Assembly: GCA_902406135.1 (NCBI GenBank)
Contig: CABPCX010000096.1
Coordinates: 1 to 7,102, forward strand
DNA from: an uncultured Eubacteriales bacterium
Lineage (GTDB): Bacteria; Bacillota; Clostridia; Lachnospirales; Anaerotignaceae
DNA: 7,102 bases
Direction: 5' to 3'
The number at the start of each line of letters is the position of its first letter. The first letter of the stretch is position 1. The notes beneath the pieces were generated by a model. The model worked only from the letters and a program-made list of their open reading frames with translations. It searched no databases and had not been told where the DNA came from. The position numbers and the translations under genes are program-made. Of the stretch, positions 6,380 to 7,102 are shown piece after piece.

Positions 6380-6408
6380 TTGACAATTCACCTTTCAAAA
6401 ATCATAAT
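6380..6408 (+). promoter_or_regulatory. Downstream sigma-A promoter of nadE (P2)
   Basis: A consensus -35 TTGACA at 6380-6385 and a -10 CATAAT at 6403-6408 are spaced by the ideal 17 bp. Transcription near 6415 would give a leader of about 26 bases, just enough for the AAAGGAGA ribosome binding site at 6426-6433. Of the two promoters this is the better placed and better spaced. Confidence 0.7.
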
Positions 6409-6440
6409 TTAATTAATCACTTACAAAAGGAGAATTAAAT

Positions 6441-7102
6441 ATGTACGGATTTGTCAGATGTGCGTCAGCAGTACCCAAACTTAAGGTTGCTGACTGTAAA
6501 TATAATACCGGTGAAATAATAAAGCTTATAAACGCCGCATCTCAAAAAGACGTTGAGCTTCTTGTATTTCCCGAGCTCTGCATTACAGGCTATACATGTG
6601 CAGACCTTTTCTTTCAGTCTTCACTTATAAACACAGCCGAAGACTGCCTCTCTATGATAGCCGAGGCAACAAAAAATAAAAATACCGTTGTTGTTGTGGG
6701 TCTTCCTGTAAATATCGGCAACAGCCTCTACAACTGCTCTGTGGCTGTATATGACGGAGATATACTCGGAGCGGTTCCCAAGACCTATATACCCAACTAC
6801 GGCGAGTACTACGAAAAACGCTGGTTCAAAAGCGGAAAGGACCTCAAAGGAGGAATTGCCCTCTGCGGCCAGAGTGTCCCCGTGGGAACCAACCTTTTAT
6901 TTGCGGCTGAAGGCATAGAAAATTTCACATTCGGAATAGAAATATGCGAAGACCTTTGGGCTCCCATACCTCCAAGCAGTTATCTTACAATGGCAGGAGC
7001 TGCCATAATCGCCAATACTTCCGCCAGCAATGAACTGGCTACCAAAAACGAATACAGAACTGCTCTTGTATCAAATCAGTCTGCAAGATGCATCTGCGGA
7101 TA
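6441..7102 (+). CDS. nadE: Glutamine-dependent NAD+ synthase, 5' part (runs off the window)
   Basis: The enzyme makes NAD+ from nicotinate adenine dinucleotide and ATP in the cytoplasm, using ammonia released from glutamine by its N-terminal domain. The 220 complete codons in the window cover most of that nitrilase-family glutaminase domain. The full triad is visible: Glu45 in FPELCITGY, Lys114 in PKTYIPNYGEYYE, and nucleophile Cys169 in GIEICEDLW. The order and spacing match two-domain NadE proteins, in which the C-terminal synthetase domain with its SGGxDS loop follows; that part lies beyond 7102. The open frame has no stop, so the gene is cut only by the window edge. The ATG has AAAGGAGA at 6426-6433 and two promoters in front. 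Free-standing nitrilase-family amidases share the triad, but the CEDLW context and the PPSSYLTMAGA stretch favour NadE strongly. Confidence 0.93.
   Translation, partial: MYGFVRCASAVPKLKVADCKYNTGEIIKLINAASQKDVELLVFPELCITGYTCADLFFQSSLINTAEDCLSMIAEATKNKNTVVVVGLPVNIGNSLYNCSVAVYDGDILGAVPKTYIPNYGEYYEKRWFKSGKDLKGGIALCGQSVPVGTNLLFAAEGIENFTFGIEICEDLWAPIPPSSYLTMAGAAIIANTSASNELATKNEYRTALVSNQSARCICG

Overview
The window reads as a stretch of chromosome from a low-GC Gram-positive bacterium, most likely an anaerobic gut-type Clostridia (Lachnospiraceae/Ruminococcaceae-like). The grounds are A/T-rich codon use with many AGA and ATA codons, strong AGGAGG-type ribosome binding sites, dense + strand packing and the gene families present. 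All supported genes are on the + strand, and no stretch over 300 bases lacks a gene. There is no phage, IS, tRNA, rRNA or CRISPR signal.

Region 1 (1-4188) is a drug-efflux-type operon. A perfect 7+1+7 palindrome at 3-17, a likely MarR operator, precedes a MarR-family regulator gene with an excellent ribosome binding site and an ATG at 52. The regulator's reading frame is broken by a -1 shift at an A8 run (134-141), with a TAG directly after it. Two half-size ABC exporter subunits follow (533-2266 and 2266-4188), the second overlapping the first by one base. Their motifs are complementary. The first has a degenerate Walker B (Asp for the catalytic Glu) and Gln for the switch His but a good VSGGQ signature. 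The second has intact Glu and His but a degenerate LSQGQ signature. Together they should form an asymmetric heterodimer of the BmrCD / LmrCD / TM287-288 kind, with the MarR protein as the probable repressor.

Region 2 (4240-6309) holds three less understood genes: a two-helix membrane protein with a C-terminal zinc ribbon, a DUF5685-type protein four bases downstream, and a J-domain protein with Gly-rich, TPR-like and Cys-rich tail segments. The J-domain gene has its own promoter and ends at a clear intrinsic terminator. The DUF5685 gene carries a 12-bp perfect hairpin inside its coding sequence and encodes two Asp-rich motifs reminiscent of isoprenoid-synthase folds.

Region 3 (6310-7102) has two similar sigma-A promoters in tandem, then the 5' part of a glutamine-dependent NAD+ synthase gene (nadE). 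Its glutaminase domain is visible with an intact Glu-Lys-Cys triad, and the window ends before the synthetase domain.

Most of the window is ordinary housekeeping and efflux content. The points most worth checking are the split MarR frame, the intragenic hairpin, the Asp/Cys motifs of the DUF5685 protein and the Cys-rich tail of the J-domain protein.
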